64,000 nucleotides of DNA from Bacillota bacterium (lineage in GTDB: Bacteria; Bacillota; Clostridia; Christensenellales; SZUA-584): positions 186,001-250,000 of the forward strand of contig JAEYPO010000009.1 in assembly GCA_023410595.1 (NCBI GenBank), in the 5' to 3' direction. The position numbers and the translations under genes are program-made. Below the pieces are notes generated by a model. It saw only the letters and a program-made list of their open reading frames with translations, searched no databases and was not told the DNA's origin. How positions within the stretch are numbered: the stretch's first letter is position 1; each line of letters opens with the position of its first letter. Shown here one piece after another: positions 18,207-26,254 of this stretch.

Positions 18207-19454
18207 ATGAACGCGGAAATTTTATGTATCGGTACGGAAATACTGCTGGGAGACATAGTGAACACAGACGGCGCGTTTCTCGCGCGTCAGCTCGCGGCTC
18301 TTGGCATAAACATATATCACCAGTCGGTGGTGGGAGACAACGCCGAGCGGCTTAAAAGTAGTCTGGAGCTAGCGCTCTCGCGCGCCGACATGGTAATAAC
18401 GACGGGGGGCCTTGGGCCTACGTACGACGACCTGACAAAAAAGACGATAGCCGATTACTTCGGGGTGGGGCTTACATTGCACGAGCCTTCGATGGAAAAG
18501 ATACGGGTTCTCGAATTGAAGACGAACCACCAGGTAGCGTCCAACAAGCTGCAGGCTATGGTGCCCGAGGGCTCGGAGGTGTTCTTCAACGACACGGGCT
18601 TCGCGCCGGGCATAGCGCTCGAGAAGGACGGCAAGACTGTAATAATGCTGCCCGGTCCTCCCGCGGAGATGCAGCCCATGTTTTTAAATAAGGTTGTTCC
18701 TTACCTGCTGCGCAAGTCGAAAGAGACGATAGTTTCGAGCACCGTGCATATATTCGGCATGGGCGAGTCGCATGTTGAGGAGACGCTGCGCGATATTATG
18801 ACGGCATATACTAACCCGACTATAGCGCCGTACGCCAAAACAGGAGAAGTGCAGGTGCGTGTCAGCGCGAAGGCGGACAGCGAAGAAACCGCCAAAAAGC
18901 TTATAGCACCCGTCATTGGCGAGATAACAAAACGGCTGGGAAGCGTCATATACGGCATAGATTCCGGCTCCATGCAGAACGCGGTTGTTAAATCGCTTAA
19001 GGAAAAAGGACTTAAAGCGGCAACCGCCGAAAGCTGCACAGGCGGCGGCGTCTCGCGTGCGATAACGGATATCCCCGGCTCGTCCTCCGTTTTTGAATGC
19101 GGTGTCTGCGCGTACTCTAACGATATGAAGATAAGGCTGCTGGGCGTAAGCGAGGAAACGCTGCGCCTCAACGGCGCCGTTTCGCCCGAGACTGCCGCCG
19201 AGATGGCAGAATGCATACGACGCTTAAGCGGTGCGGATATAGGCGTCGGCGTGACGGGCATAGCCGGCCCGGACGGCGGCAGCGAAGAAAAGCCCGTAGG
19301 CCTTGTTTATGTCTCCGTTTGCAGCGACGCTTACAGCGAAACTAAGAAGCTGCTGCTCTCAAGAGGCCACTCTAAGGAGCGCGAATCCATAAGGTACCTC
19401 TCGACGCTGCATGCTCTTTCGCTCATACTAAAAGCGGCCGGAGCCGCTAAATAA
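18207..19454 (+). CDS. cinA: CinA, competence/damage-inducible protein A (nicotinamide-nucleotide amidase)
   Basis: 415 aa, full length. The N-terminal MoeA-like domain (CIGTEILLGDIVNTDGAFLARQ, TTGGLGPTYDDLTKK, MLPGPPAEMQPMF) and the C-terminal amidase domain (TAESCTGGGVSRAITDIPGSS, GVTGIAGPDGGSEEKPVGLVYV) are both complete. CinA-type enzymes recycle NMN by deamidation and, in the long form, also hydrolyse ADP-ribose; in some bacteria the gene belongs to the competence regulon. A GAGGTGG ribosome site lies before the ATG. Monocistronic. Confidence 0.95.
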   Translation: MNAEILCIGTEILLGDIVNTDGAFLARQLAALGINIYHQSVVGDNAERLKSSLELALSRADMVITTGGLGPTYDDLTKKTIADYFGVGLTLHEPSMEKIRVLELKTNHQVASNKLQAMVPEGSEVFFNDTGFAPGIALEKDGKTVIMLPGPPAEMQPMFLNKVVPYLLRKSKETIVSSTVHIFGMGESHVEETLRDIMTAYTNPTIAPYAKTGEVQVRVSAKADSEETAKKLIAPVIGEITKRLGSVIYGIDSGSMQNAVVKSLKEKGLKAATAESCTGGGVSRAITDIPGSSSVFECGVCAYSNDMKIRLLGVSEETLRLNGAVSPETAAEMAECIRRLSGADIGVGVTGIAGPDGGSEEKPVGLVYVSVCSDAYSETKKLLLSRGHSKERESIRYLSTLHALSLILKAAGAAK

Positions 19455-19489
19455 GCCTGTCTTCGGCCTTTATTCGGGGACGCCGGGCA

Positions 19490-19615
19490 GACGCTGGATT
19501 GGCAGCCCGAAGACGCGCCTGCAATCTAGTGTCTGACTGATAAGATAAGCTTTACAATCTGCTCTATACACCTCATCCGGCGCTGTGCGCCACCTTCTCC
19601 TCAAGTAGAAGGCTC
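19490..19615. repeat. Dispersed palindromic repeats downstream of cinA
   Basis: Two elements: GCTGGATTGGCAG...CTGCAATCTAG at about 19492-19530, and CACCTCATCCGGCGCTGTGC followed by GCCACCTTCTCC at about 19569-19600. Both have relatives at 45.4-45.6 kb. Confidence 0.5.
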
Positions 19616-19667
19616 TATCACTTATATGTTTTAGAGCTCACTGCGCAGCCTAGTGTTAAACAATAGT

Positions 19668-19693
19668 AAAAGCTCCTTACGGAGCTTTTTTTT
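19668..19693 (+). terminator. Rho-independent terminator (cinA side)
   Basis: AAAAGCTCC, loop TTAC, GGAGCTTTT and a run of T. Confidence 0.75.
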
Positions 19694-19707
19694 CAACACA
19701 AGCCACA

Positions 19708-19734
19708 ACAGGGCTGCCTTTCGGGCAGCCCTGT
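19708..19734. terminator. Hairpin between cinA and the zinc-ribbon gene
   Basis: ACAGGGCTGCC, loop TTTCG, GGCAGCCCTGT: a perfect 11-bp stem with short T stretches, placed 25 bp past the stop of the convergent minus-strand gene. Probably bidirectional. Confidence 0.6.
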
Positions 19735-19758
19735 TTGTATCTTATACCGTTATATAAT

Positions 19759-20460
19759 TTATTGCTTTGCGCCGCATTTCGCGCAGAACGCTGCTCCTTG
19801 GGATATGTCCGCTCCGCAGCTTACGCATTTGGGAGACGCCGGCGCTTCGGCTTCGGGTATAGGAGGGGCCTGCACGCCTGCCGGTGGATACTGCAAAGGT
19901 GCCTGCGGGACGGCGCTGTACTGCTGCATGGCGGGGTTGGGGACGCCGCACGCGGGGCAAAACGCCGCGTTCATGGGAACGAACGCTCCGCATCTCGGGC
20001 AGGTTATGCCGGCCATCTGCGCTCTCGCAACTGCGGAGGCCGCTCTCATCTGTTTAAACTTTTCAGCTCTTACAAACACGACTATCGCAATAGCGCCGAA
20101 CGCAAGGAAATAGAACAGCGTGCTGAACACGAAATATCCTGGAATAGCGAATCCCATAATGGAGCCACCGCCAGCAAGAGCGATTATCCATGCAACGAGA
20201 CTTCCAAGCGATATCACACCGCTGGTTATGACCAAAGTCATCATGTCCTCGCGGATCACGGTCAGTATAAGCCCTGCGTACATCAAAATCGCGCCTAATA
20301 CGCCAAATACATCTGAAAGCGCGGTGATAAACGCACCCAGCAGATAGAGCAGGCCGCCGAGGGCGAATATAAAGATATAGCCGGACAGCAGGAACCTGAA
20401 AAATCCTTTTGTGTTAAAGTATTGCCTTACATTGTTCAAAAAAGCTTTGTACGGAGACAT
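19759..20460 (-). CDS. Membrane protein with two C-terminal zinc ribbons
   Basis: 233 aa. The N-terminal half has four hydrophobic helices (residues about 20-130). The C-terminal half is cytoplasmic with a first zinc ribbon CPRCGAFVPMNAAFCPACG, a Pro/Gln-rich linker (QYSAVPQAPLQYPPAGVQAP) and a second ribbon CVSCGADISQGAAFCAKCG. Double zinc-ribbon membrane proteins are common in Bacillota and usually have no assigned function. The start has an AGGAGG eight bases upstream. Monocistronic. Confidence 0.8.
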   Translation of the reverse strand: MSPYKAFLNNVRQYFNTKGFFRFLLSGYIFIFALGGLLYLLGAFITALSDVFGVLGAILMYAGLILTVIREDMMTLVITSGVISLGSLVAWIIALAGGGSIMGFAIPGYFVFSTLFYFLAFGAIAIVVFVRAEKFKQMRAASAVARAQMAGITCPRCGAFVPMNAAFCPACGVPNPAMQQYSAVPQAPLQYPPAGVQAPPIPEAEAPASPKCVSCGADISQGAAFCAKCGAKQ

Positions 20461-20811
20461 GAGCGAAACCTCCTTAAAGTTTATATGTATATATATTACA
20501 TCACTGATATAGATATTCGCAAGCGATATAACAAATATTTAACGCTATTTTTGATAAATACTTCGTTTCTCTTTTATTACTGACAGTATAGTCTTTTCTC
20601 ACGTAACAATTAATGCTAAAGGTGCACAAAAAAGAGTTATGCAAACACCGCAGCAAGGTATCTAATTAATTCACGGAAACGGTTCTTAAGTCGCTTGAAT
20701 TATATCCCATATTACGTTATAATTTTACAGTACATAGCTTTTTACATAAGCGCCGGGTCTGCGCGCGATTATTTTTCGGAATTAATCATAAAATTTAATC
20801 AGGGGCGGTTT
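20461..20811. other. 351-bp divergent intergenic region
   Basis: AT-rich; holds the promoter of the 91-aa J-like gene (20695-20723) and, on the other strand, that of the zinc-ribbon gene. No RNA gene or repeat recognised. Confidence 0.5.
20695..20723 (+). promoter_or_regulatory. Sigma-A-type promoter for the J-like gene
   Basis: TTGAAT at 20695-20700, 17-bp spacer, TATAAT at 20718-20723. Its position shows that the in-frame codons upstream of 20812 lie in the promoter and are not translated. Confidence 0.7.
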
Positions 20812-21087
20812 ATGGACGAATTATATGTCGCAAAACTGAAAGAGATAAACGAGCAGACAGGCGGTATATTAAAGCGGCTCGAAGATATACGCGACACGCT
20901 TGCCAAAGCCAACGAGAGCATAGGATACCTGTCCCGCTTCAACGCGATGAAAGAAGAAATAAGCAATATCGGCTGGTCGGGCATATGCGCAAAGTACCAC
21001 CCCGATGTTAATATAAGCGACCCGGCCGCATACGAGCTTTTTCTGCTTTACAAATTCACTTACGACAACATGAACAGAAGCGTCTGA
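20812..21087 (+). CDS. Small J-domain-like protein (91 aa)
   Basis: 91 aa, starting MDELYVAKLKEINEQTGGIL. The first half is a probable coiled coil (LKRLEDIRDTLAKANESIGYL). The second half ends IGWSGICAKYHPDVNISDPA then YELFLLYKFTYDNM: an HPD tripeptide followed by a spacing like helix III of a J-domain (KxHPDxN...A..F....AY..). Helix I/II of a true J-domain is not evident. It could touch DnaK or merely resemble it. The start at 20812 is set by AGGGGCGG upstream and by the promoter at 20695-20723. Confidence 0.65.
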   Translation: MDELYVAKLKEINEQTGGILKRLEDIRDTLAKANESIGYLSRFNAMKEEISNIGWSGICAKYHPDVNISDPAAYELFLLYKFTYDNMNRSV

Positions 21088-21130
21088 ATAAATTTCTGAT
21101 ATACTTTCTTTATATCCGCAACGTTCCCGC

Positions 21131-22282
21131 TTATCCGAGCGCCCCGGCGGCGTTTTTCAGTTCCTCGATGATACTTATATGCTGCGGACACACGCTCTCG
21201 CAATGGCCGCACTCTATGCATGCGGACGCGTCGCTCAAATTAATTCCTTTCGTGCTCCAGAAATAAGAGCCCTTCGCAGCCTGCTCGTCTTTGTACACGG
21301 TAAGCATATTCATTGCGCCGAATATACCCGGTATGGCTATGGACTGCGGGCAGCCGTCCATACAATACGCACACGATGTGCACGGTATAGACGCAATATC
21401 GCTAATTGCCGACTGAGCCCTCGATATAGTTTCGCGCTCGGCTTTACTGAGCGGCTTAAAATCGCTCATATATGATATGTTATCTTCCATCTGAGCCATA
21501 TCCGACATGCCGCTCAATACGGTAATAACACCGTCCAGCGACGCCGCAAACCTCATCGCCCAGGAAGCGATCGACGCTCCGGGATCGGCATCCTTTAATA
21601 TCTTTCCGACAGCAGGCGGCGGCGAAGCCAGCAGGCCGCCTTTTACAGGCTCCATTATGATAACAGGCTTGCCGTGCTTTCTTGCAACCTCGTAGCACAA
21701 TCTCGACTCTATTCTGGGGTTATCCCAATCGGCATAGTTGATCTGAAGCTGTACAAATTCCATTTCAGGATGCTCCGTCAGTATTTTATCGAGCACCTGA
21801 GCCTTGTCGTGTATAGAAAAGCCGAGATGGCGTATCAATCCTTCCTGCTTCTTCTTGCTTAAAAAGTTCCAGATGTCAAACCTGTCGAAAGACTCAGTGC
21901 GCGTCTCACCCAGATTATGCAGCAGATAAAAGTCAAAATAGCCGGCCCCTGTGCGTTCCAGCGATGTATAAAGCATCCGCTGCGCTTCCTCTTTTGTTTT
22001 CGGGCCAGCCCATGCGGGCAGCTTTGTAGCAAGCAGATATTCCTCGCGCGGATAGCGCTCAACCAGCGCTTTTTTTGCAGCGCGCTCGGAATCTCCGTTG
22101 TTATATCCATACGCCGTGTCAAAATATCTGAATCCTTTGGCGAGGAACAGATCGGTCATATCCTTTACCTGCTCTATATCTATACTGTCGTTTATCATCG
22201 GAAGCCGCATAAGCCCGAAACCCAGCTTTGGAATGTCCTGTCCCAGATATTTTTCCATACTTTTTTTGTCCTTTCCCGCCAT
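21131..22282 (-). CDS. Aldo/keto reductase fused to a two-[4Fe-4S] ferredoxin-like tail
   Basis: 383 aa. The N-terminal aldo/keto reductase barrel shows LGFGLMRLP, FDTAYGYNNGDSERAAKKAL, FDFYLLHNLGET and GFSIHDKAQVLD. The C-terminus carries CTSCAYCMDGCPQSIAIPG and CIECGHCESVCPQHISI, two cluster motifs. This fused class (COG1453-like) is common in anaerobes and probably reduces aldehydes or ketones with electrons from NAD(P)H or ferredoxin. It follows merR by 22 bp in one operon behind a MerR-type promoter. A second possible start is the Met at 22258. Confidence 0.9.
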   Translation of the reverse strand: MAGKDKKSMEKYLGQDIPKLGFGLMRLPMINDSIDIEQVKDMTDLFLAKGFRYFDTAYGYNNGDSERAAKKALVERYPREEYLLATKLPAWAGPKTKEEAQRMLYTSLERTGAGYFDFYLLHNLGETRTESFDRFDIWNFLSKKKQEGLIRHLGFSIHDKAQVLDKILTEHPEMEFVQLQINYADWDNPRIESRLCYEVARKHGKPVIIMEPVKGGLLASPPPAVGKILKDADPGASIASWAMRFAASLDGVITVLSGMSDMAQMEDNISYMSDFKPLSKAERETISRAQSAISDIASIPCTSCAYCMDGCPQSIAIPGIFGAMNMLTVYKDEQAAKGSYFWSTKGINLSDASACIECGHCESVCPQHISIIEELKNAAGALG

Positions 22283-22304
22283 TGCGGCCTTATATCTTTA
22301 AAAA

Positions 22305-22691
22305 TTATTTTGCCTGTCCTGTATAATGCTTTTCCTTTAAGGCTTCTGAACGCCCATACATTTCTATCTTGTAATCGAGCCTTGCTAGCGTCGCGCGCAT
22401 TTCTTCCATCCTTGCGGCGAGCTGCCTGCGCTGATCTATAAGCAGCTGCATTCTTGCTTCCACCGTCGAATCTCCCTGCCTGAAAAGCTCCACATATTCC
22501 CGGAGCACTTCTATAGGAAGGCCTGCGCTGCGCATGCATTTTATAAATTCGACCCAATTGCAGTCGTCGTTTGTGTAATATCTTATTCCGCTCGTGTTGC
22601 GGTTTACGCGCGGTATCAGCCCGACCCGCTCATAATAGCGCAGCGTATCCGCAGTAATACCGTATTTTTTACTGACCTGTGCTATAGTCAT
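22305..22691 (-). CDS. MerR-family regulator (AdhR/NmlR-like)
   Basis: 128 aa. MTIAQVSKKYGITADTLRYYERVGLIPRV is the MerR winged-helix domain; the middle CMRSAGLPIEVLREYVELF and RQGDSTVEARMQLLIDQRR match the AdhR/NmlR subgroup that responds to aldehydes and other electrophiles. A lone Cys in FIKCMR is near the place of the redox-active Cys described for that subgroup; no metal-binding C-terminal Cys motif is seen. The start at 22691 has GGAGG eight bases upstream. Its own promoter (22717-22747) has the stretched 19-bp spacer and dyad MerR proteins act on. Confidence 0.9.
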   Translation of the reverse strand: MTIAQVSKKYGITADTLRYYERVGLIPRVNRNTSGIRYYTNDDCNWVEFIKCMRSAGLPIEVLREYVELFRQGDSTVEARMQLLIDQRRQLAARMEEMRATLARLDYKIEMYGRSEALKEKHYTGQAK

Positions 22692-22716
22692 ATGCTGCCG
22701 CCTCCTGACGCTTCGC

Positions 22717-22747
22717 ATTGTATCACTTTGAGTTCACTCCAAGTCAA
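22717..22747 (-). promoter_or_regulatory. MerR-type promoter of merR-aldo/keto reductase
   Basis: On the minus strand TTGACT (22742-22747), a 19-bp spacer, TACAAT (22717-22722). The spacer region holds the dyad ACTTTGAGTTCACTCCAAGT at 22725-22744 (plus-strand reading). The long spacer is the mark of promoters that MerR proteins untwist. Confidence 0.85.
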
Positions 22748-22815
22748 GCATAAACCATAATAAATTTTACTCCCGCGTTTTAACACAGGAATTCATATTC
22801 TCTACATAAAATTGT

Positions 22816-23364
22816 CTATAGATTATCGTTTAACAGCACCATGTGTATATGGTCTTCCCACACACCGTTTATTCTAAGATACTTTTTCGCGTACCCCTCA
22901 TTGTAAAATCCCAGCTTTTCCACGACGCGCAGCGAGCGCGCGTTTTTTGGCATTATATTAGCCTCTATCCTGTGCAGTCCATAGTCATTAAACATCACGC
23001 CTATGCCCGCCGTTAACGCCTCGGTCATATATCCCTTATTAAGTTCGTCTTTGTCGAGCTTGTATCCCAAAAAGCAGGAAAGAAACGGGCCGCGCACTAT
23101 GTTGCTGAAGCTTGCAAAACCTATCAGCTTTTCTTCTCCGATTTTGCATATCCACAGCTTGAGCATGCTTCCTTCGTCCATGCACTGCCGTTCGCGAATC
23201 AGCTCCTCTCTATGAAATGCATCGGTATAAAAAACTTCGCCGCGCTTTGGCTCCCACTCCTCCAGGAAATCCCGGTTGCGCGAATAGTAATCAAGCACGT
23301 CCCCCGCGCATGTTTCGTCCAGCGTTGTAAGCTTAAGCCTTTCCGTTTTGATTACTCGCTGCAT
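22816..23364 (-). CDS. GNAT N-acetyltransferase, RimJ/RimL type
   Basis: 182 aa. Starts with MQRVIKTERLKLTTLDE; has LWICKIGEEKLIGFASFSNIV, the acetyl-CoA region DKDELNKGYMTEALTAGIG, and HRIEANIMPKNARSLRVVEKLGF. Resembles ribosomal-protein or amino-acid N-acetyltransferases of the RimL class; the acceptor is unknown. It lies 75 bp downstream of the FMN reductase on the same strand and could be the second gene behind that MerR-type promoter. Confidence 0.88.
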   Translation of the reverse strand: MQRVIKTERLKLTTLDETCAGDVLDYYSRNRDFLEEWEPKRGEVFYTDAFHREELIRERQCMDEGSMLKLWICKIGEEKLIGFASFSNIVRGPFLSCFLGYKLDKDELNKGYMTEALTAGIGVMFNDYGLHRIEANIMPKNARSLRVVEKLGFYNEGYAKKYLRINGVWEDHIHMVLLNDNL

Positions 23365-23439
23365 GTATATCCCCTTTAATTGTTTGCTTTTGCTATGTCC
23401 TGTATCGCTTTACGCGCCGCTTCTGCGTTTTGTCTGCTT

Positions 23440-23976
23440 TTATACGGCCTTCCCCATATCGTATGCCTCGTCCATCGCTGAGCTTTGCTTAATATCGCCT
23501 ATTTCAAACGCGCCCGTGCCGTAGACGACGCCTTTTTCCTGCGGGTCGTCAAGGCAAGAAAGGAATCCTCTAAACGCTTCTATCGTACGTTCCATCGCAG
23601 GCTTGCTGTCATCCCCGGCGGCCACTATAAAGTAGAACTCCTTGCCGCTCATGCGCCTGTAAGCCGTTATAGTCCTGTCTATAAGCGTTTTCATCTGCGC
23701 GGACATAGTGTAGAAATATACAGGCGTCGCCATAACTATCACGTCCGCCGCTATCATCTTTTCGATTATCTCCGCGGCGGCGTCCTTTTGGAAGCAGCTT
23801 CCCTTTTCTTCGCATGTACAGCAGCCCGTGCAGTAATTTACGCGCTTGTCCTTTAAAAATATCTTTTCGGCTTCATTGCCCGCTTCTATGGCGCCGCGTA
23901 AAAACTCGTTGCATAGAGTATCAGAATTTCCGCCTTTTCTCGGACTTGAAGATAATATCAATACTTTTTTACCCAT
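23440..23976 (-). CDS. NADPH-dependent FMN reductase / iron-sulfur flavoprotein-like
   Basis: 178 aa flavodoxin-fold protein. VLILSSSPRKGGNSDTL is the FMN phosphate loop; CTGCCTCEEKGSCFQKD is a Cys-rich insert as in iron-sulfur flavoproteins and related quinone reductases; MATPVYFYTMSAQMKTLIDR is the flavin-edge loop. Likely reduces quinones or other electrophiles, or passes electrons. It has AGGAGG before the ATG and a promoter at 23998-24028 with the same geometry as the merR promoter, which puts it in the same regulon. Confidence 0.9.
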   Translation of the reverse strand: MGKKVLILSSSPRKGGNSDTLCNEFLRGAIEAGNEAEKIFLKDKRVNYCTGCCTCEEKGSCFQKDAAAEIIEKMIAADVIVMATPVYFYTMSAQMKTLIDRTITAYRRMSGKEFYFIVAAGDDSKPAMERTIEAFRGFLSCLDDPQEKGVVYGTGAFEIGDIKQSSAMDEAYDMGKAV

Positions 23977-23997
23977 AATGACCTCCTTTTTACTTGC

Positions 23998-24028
23998 AGT
24001 TTAACACTTAAAGCGGACTCCAAGTCAA
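23998..24028 (-). promoter_or_regulatory. MerR-type promoter of the FMN reductase gene
   Basis: Minus strand TTGACT (24023-24028), 19-bp spacer, TAAACT (23998-24003). Dyad ACTTAAAGCGGACTCCAAGT at 24006-24025 (plus-strand reading), placed exactly as in the merR promoter. Confidence 0.8.
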
Positions 24029-24042
24029 GTATAAACATTCTT

Positions 24043-24897
24043 CTATACCGCCCTGAAGCCCCTGCCTACCGTTTCGCTCGAATTGACTATCGTTATGAAC
24101 GCTTCTTTATCTATAGAGCGTATGTAGTCGCGCAGCAGCACGGTCTGCCTGCGCCCTAATACCGTCGTGATTATCTCTTCCTCGCAGCCCGTATACGCGC
24201 CGCACGCTTTGGATATCGTCGCTCCGCGATGCAGCACGTTTATTATAAACGCCTGTATCGCCTTGCTTTCCTTTGATATGATCATTACCTGTTTGCGCAC
24301 GTTGATGCTCTCTATAACGTTGTCGAGCAAGAACGCTTTTAACAGCAGCCCCAGCACGCAGTACAATCCTGTCTTTATGCCGTATATCGAGCCCGCAACA
24401 GCAGTTATAACAAAATCGCTTAACAGCAGCGCCTTACCTATCTCGAGGCTGGTATGCTTTGACAGTATCATCGCCACGATGTCCGTGCCGCCTGTAGAAG
24501 CGCCGAGGTTAAACACTATGCCGCTGCCCACCGCAGGCAGTATGACCGCAAAGCACAGCTCGAGGAACTTATCGTCGGTAAGCGGCTTCGTTATGGGTAC
24601 GGTCAATTCCAGCAGCCATATAAAAAGCGAGAGCACGAGCGACGAATACACGGTGCCCGACGCGAACTTTTTCCCCAGGAATATAAAGCCTATAATTACT
24701 AGCACGACGTTTATGATGAGCATGAAGTGCCCCACATTGAGCGAAGGCGCAAGCGTGGCCGCTATTATTGACACTCCTGTGGTGCCGCCTGTCGCGAAGT
24801 TGTTGGGCACCTTGAAGAAGTGCACGCCCAGCGCTACTATAAGTAGCCCCAGATTAAGCAGCAGAAAATTCTTTTTGTTTGATATTATACTCTTCAT
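24043..24897 (-). CDS. YitT-family membrane protein (DUF161 + DUF2179)
   Basis: 284 aa. N-terminal hydrophobic region with NLGLLIVALGVHFFKVPNNF and ATGGTTGVSIIAATL, five or six helices, GSGIVFNLGASTGGTDIVAM, then a cytoplasmic C-terminal domain (VITVL-type HRGATISKACGAYTGCEEEI, FITIVNSSETVGRGF). This is the YitT/YpjC/YqfU family of Bacillota, of unknown transport or signalling role. I chose the ATG at 24897 because GGAG precedes it; the longer frame begins with a GTG inside a repeat at 24951. Confidence 0.9.
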   Translation of the reverse strand: MKSIISNKKNFLLLNLGLLIVALGVHFFKVPNNFATGGTTGVSIIAATLAPSLNVGHFMLIINVVLVIIGFIFLGKKFASGTVYSSLVLSLFIWLLELTVPITKPLTDDKFLELCFAVILPAVGSGIVFNLGASTGGTDIVAMILSKHTSLEIGKALLLSDFVITAVAGSIYGIKTGLYCVLGLLLKAFLLDNVIESINVRKQVMIISKESKAIQAFIINVLHRGATISKACGAYTGCEEEIITTVLGRRQTVLLRDYIRSIDKEAFITIVNSSETVGRGFRAV

Positions 24898-24945
24898 TTT
24901 AATTCGTTCTCCGGAATGCGGCGTAATATAGTATACCGCTTCTTT

Positions 24946-25027
24946 TTCCACCCCGTAAGGCCTTCGGCTTCCGGGGGCCCCGGTATTTCCACCCCGTAAA
25001 GCCTTCGGCTTTCGGGGGCCCCGGTAT
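24946..25027. repeat. Two tandem 41-bp hairpin repeats (GGGGnCCCC family)
   Basis: Copies at 24946-24986 and 24987-25027 differ at only a few positions. Each reads TTCCACCCCGTAA, an AGGCC/GGCTT-type stem, then GGGGGCCCCGGTAT. Confidence 0.85.
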
Positions 25028-25125
25028 TATTTCGACTAATTTACTTATTCTCCTTTATGTCTGCCGCCCTAAAGTTCGCAGCCTTACAAATAGCCGGCTG
25101 CATTACTTATTATCCTCATGATAAA

Positions 25126-25156
25126 AAAAAGATATCAGAATTGCTCCCGATATCTA
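25126..25156 (-). terminator. Rho-independent terminator of lgt
   Basis: On the minus strand AGATATCGGGAG, loop CAATT, CTGATATCT followed by seven or more T, 100 bp past the stop. Confidence 0.65.
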
Positions 25157-25255
25157 TTACCTCTCTTATTCCTTTCAGAAGGCACTGACTTGCCGAATAA
25201 CCATACTTATCAATCTTTTGCTGCGATAAAAGTCAGTGAACGCTGCACAAAACCA

Positions 25256-26056
25256 TCATTCTCTATTCCCGTCGTTATCAGCCGTCTTTTGCACGCAGGA
25301 CTTTTCTTTATTCAGACATGGGAGCTTATTTATAAAAAGCATGCCTATACCCACCGCAAGCATGAATATAGCGACGAACTGGGAAGTCGAGAGAGCGCCG
25401 ACAGCGCCTCTGTCGTCACTCCGGAAGAACTCGATAATAAATCTCCCGACGCTATATAAAATGAGGTATAACGCCCCTACCTTACCGTCTTTGGGCTGCC
25501 TTTTCGCGTACAATACAAGCACCAGCGCTATAAGAAAATTTCCGACGCTGGAAAACAGCTGCGTAGGCAGCAGCTTAACGCCATTAGGCGCAAGCAGAGA
25601 GTTTTGAAACACTACGCCCAAAAACGAGTCCGTACTGCATCCGTAGCAGCATCCGGCAAGAAAGCACCCTATCCTCCCGAAGCCCTGCGCTATTGCAACC
25701 GACGGCATCGCAAGATCGAAATATTTAAGGAAGCTGATCTTTTTGATCCTGCAATAGATAAACGCCGCCAGCACTCCGGATATTATGCCGCCGTATACCA
25801 CAAAGCCGTTTCCGGACAGAGCAGCCCACGGGTCTTTTATAAACAAATCAAATTCAACTATGCAGAAAAGGAGCTTTGCTCCGATAAAGCCGAAAACAAG
25901 CGCGACGATCCCCAGGCTTAATACAGCGTCGGCGCTCAGCTCTTTGCTTTTCGCTCTTTTAACGCCCACCAGCAAAGCGCATATAACGCCTATACCTATC
26001 ATCAGCCCGTAGCCGTGTATAGTAAATGGCCCCAGGCTAAGTATGTCGTTGTACAT
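25256..26056 (-). CDS. lgt: Prolipoprotein diacylglyceryl transferase
   Basis: 266 aa, seven hydrophobic helices. Transfers diacylglyceryl from phosphatidylglycerol to the lipobox Cys of prelipoproteins, the first step for lipoproteins such as the rhodanese and ABC binding protein in this window. Family marks: LGPFTIHGYGLMIGIGVICA with the conserved His, FVVYGGIISGVLAAFIYCR, the Lgt signature region GFGRIGCFLAGCCYGCSTDS, and RFIIEFFRSDDRG near the end. Monocistronic, with its own terminator. Confidence 0.95.
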   Translation of the reverse strand: MYNDILSLGPFTIHGYGLMIGIGVICALLVGVKRAKSKELSADAVLSLGIVALVFGFIGAKLLFCIVEFDLFIKDPWAALSGNGFVVYGGIISGVLAAFIYCRIKKISFLKYFDLAMPSVAIAQGFGRIGCFLAGCCYGCSTDSFLGVVFQNSLLAPNGVKLLPTQLFSSVGNFLIALVLVLYAKRQPKDGKVGALYLILYSVGRFIIEFFRSDDRGAVGALSTSQFVAIFMLAVGIGMLFINKLPCLNKEKSCVQKTADNDGNRE

Positions 26057-26157
26057 TTATAACTCTCCAAGTCTTTTGAATTCATATTATTATACAATCA
26101 ATGAAGAGATCCGTCCAAGACTTTATTATTCTGATATCTAACGCATTTTTAACCCTA

Positions 26158-26190
26158 AACAGCCTTACGGCTTTTCGGGAACCCGATATA
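26158..26190. repeat. GGGGnCCCC-type hairpin repeat, degenerate copy
   Basis: AACAGCCTTACGGCTTTTC then GGGAACCCGATATA: same stem position and right end as the family, with a shortened GGG/CCC block. Confidence 0.5.
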
Positions 26191-26195
26191 AAATA

Positions 26196-26237
26196 AAGCT
26201 GATGCTTTCTGTAGTTTTAACAAAAAAACATCAGCTT
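26196..26237 (-). terminator. Terminator of the PadR/FtsW-like operon
   Basis: On the minus strand AAGCTGATG and CATCAGCTT arms around a T-rich loop, followed by TATTTTAT. Confidence 0.55.
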
Positions 26238-26254
26238 GATACCAAAAGTTCGTA

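Noticed and set aside
20695..20811. N-terminal extension of the J-like protein
   Set aside because: It runs through a good promoter (TTGAAT, 17 bp, TATAAT); the ribosome site points to 20812.
24946..25027. CRISPR-like array
   Set aside because: Only two adjacent copies with no spacers and no cas genes; they belong to the dispersed hairpin family.
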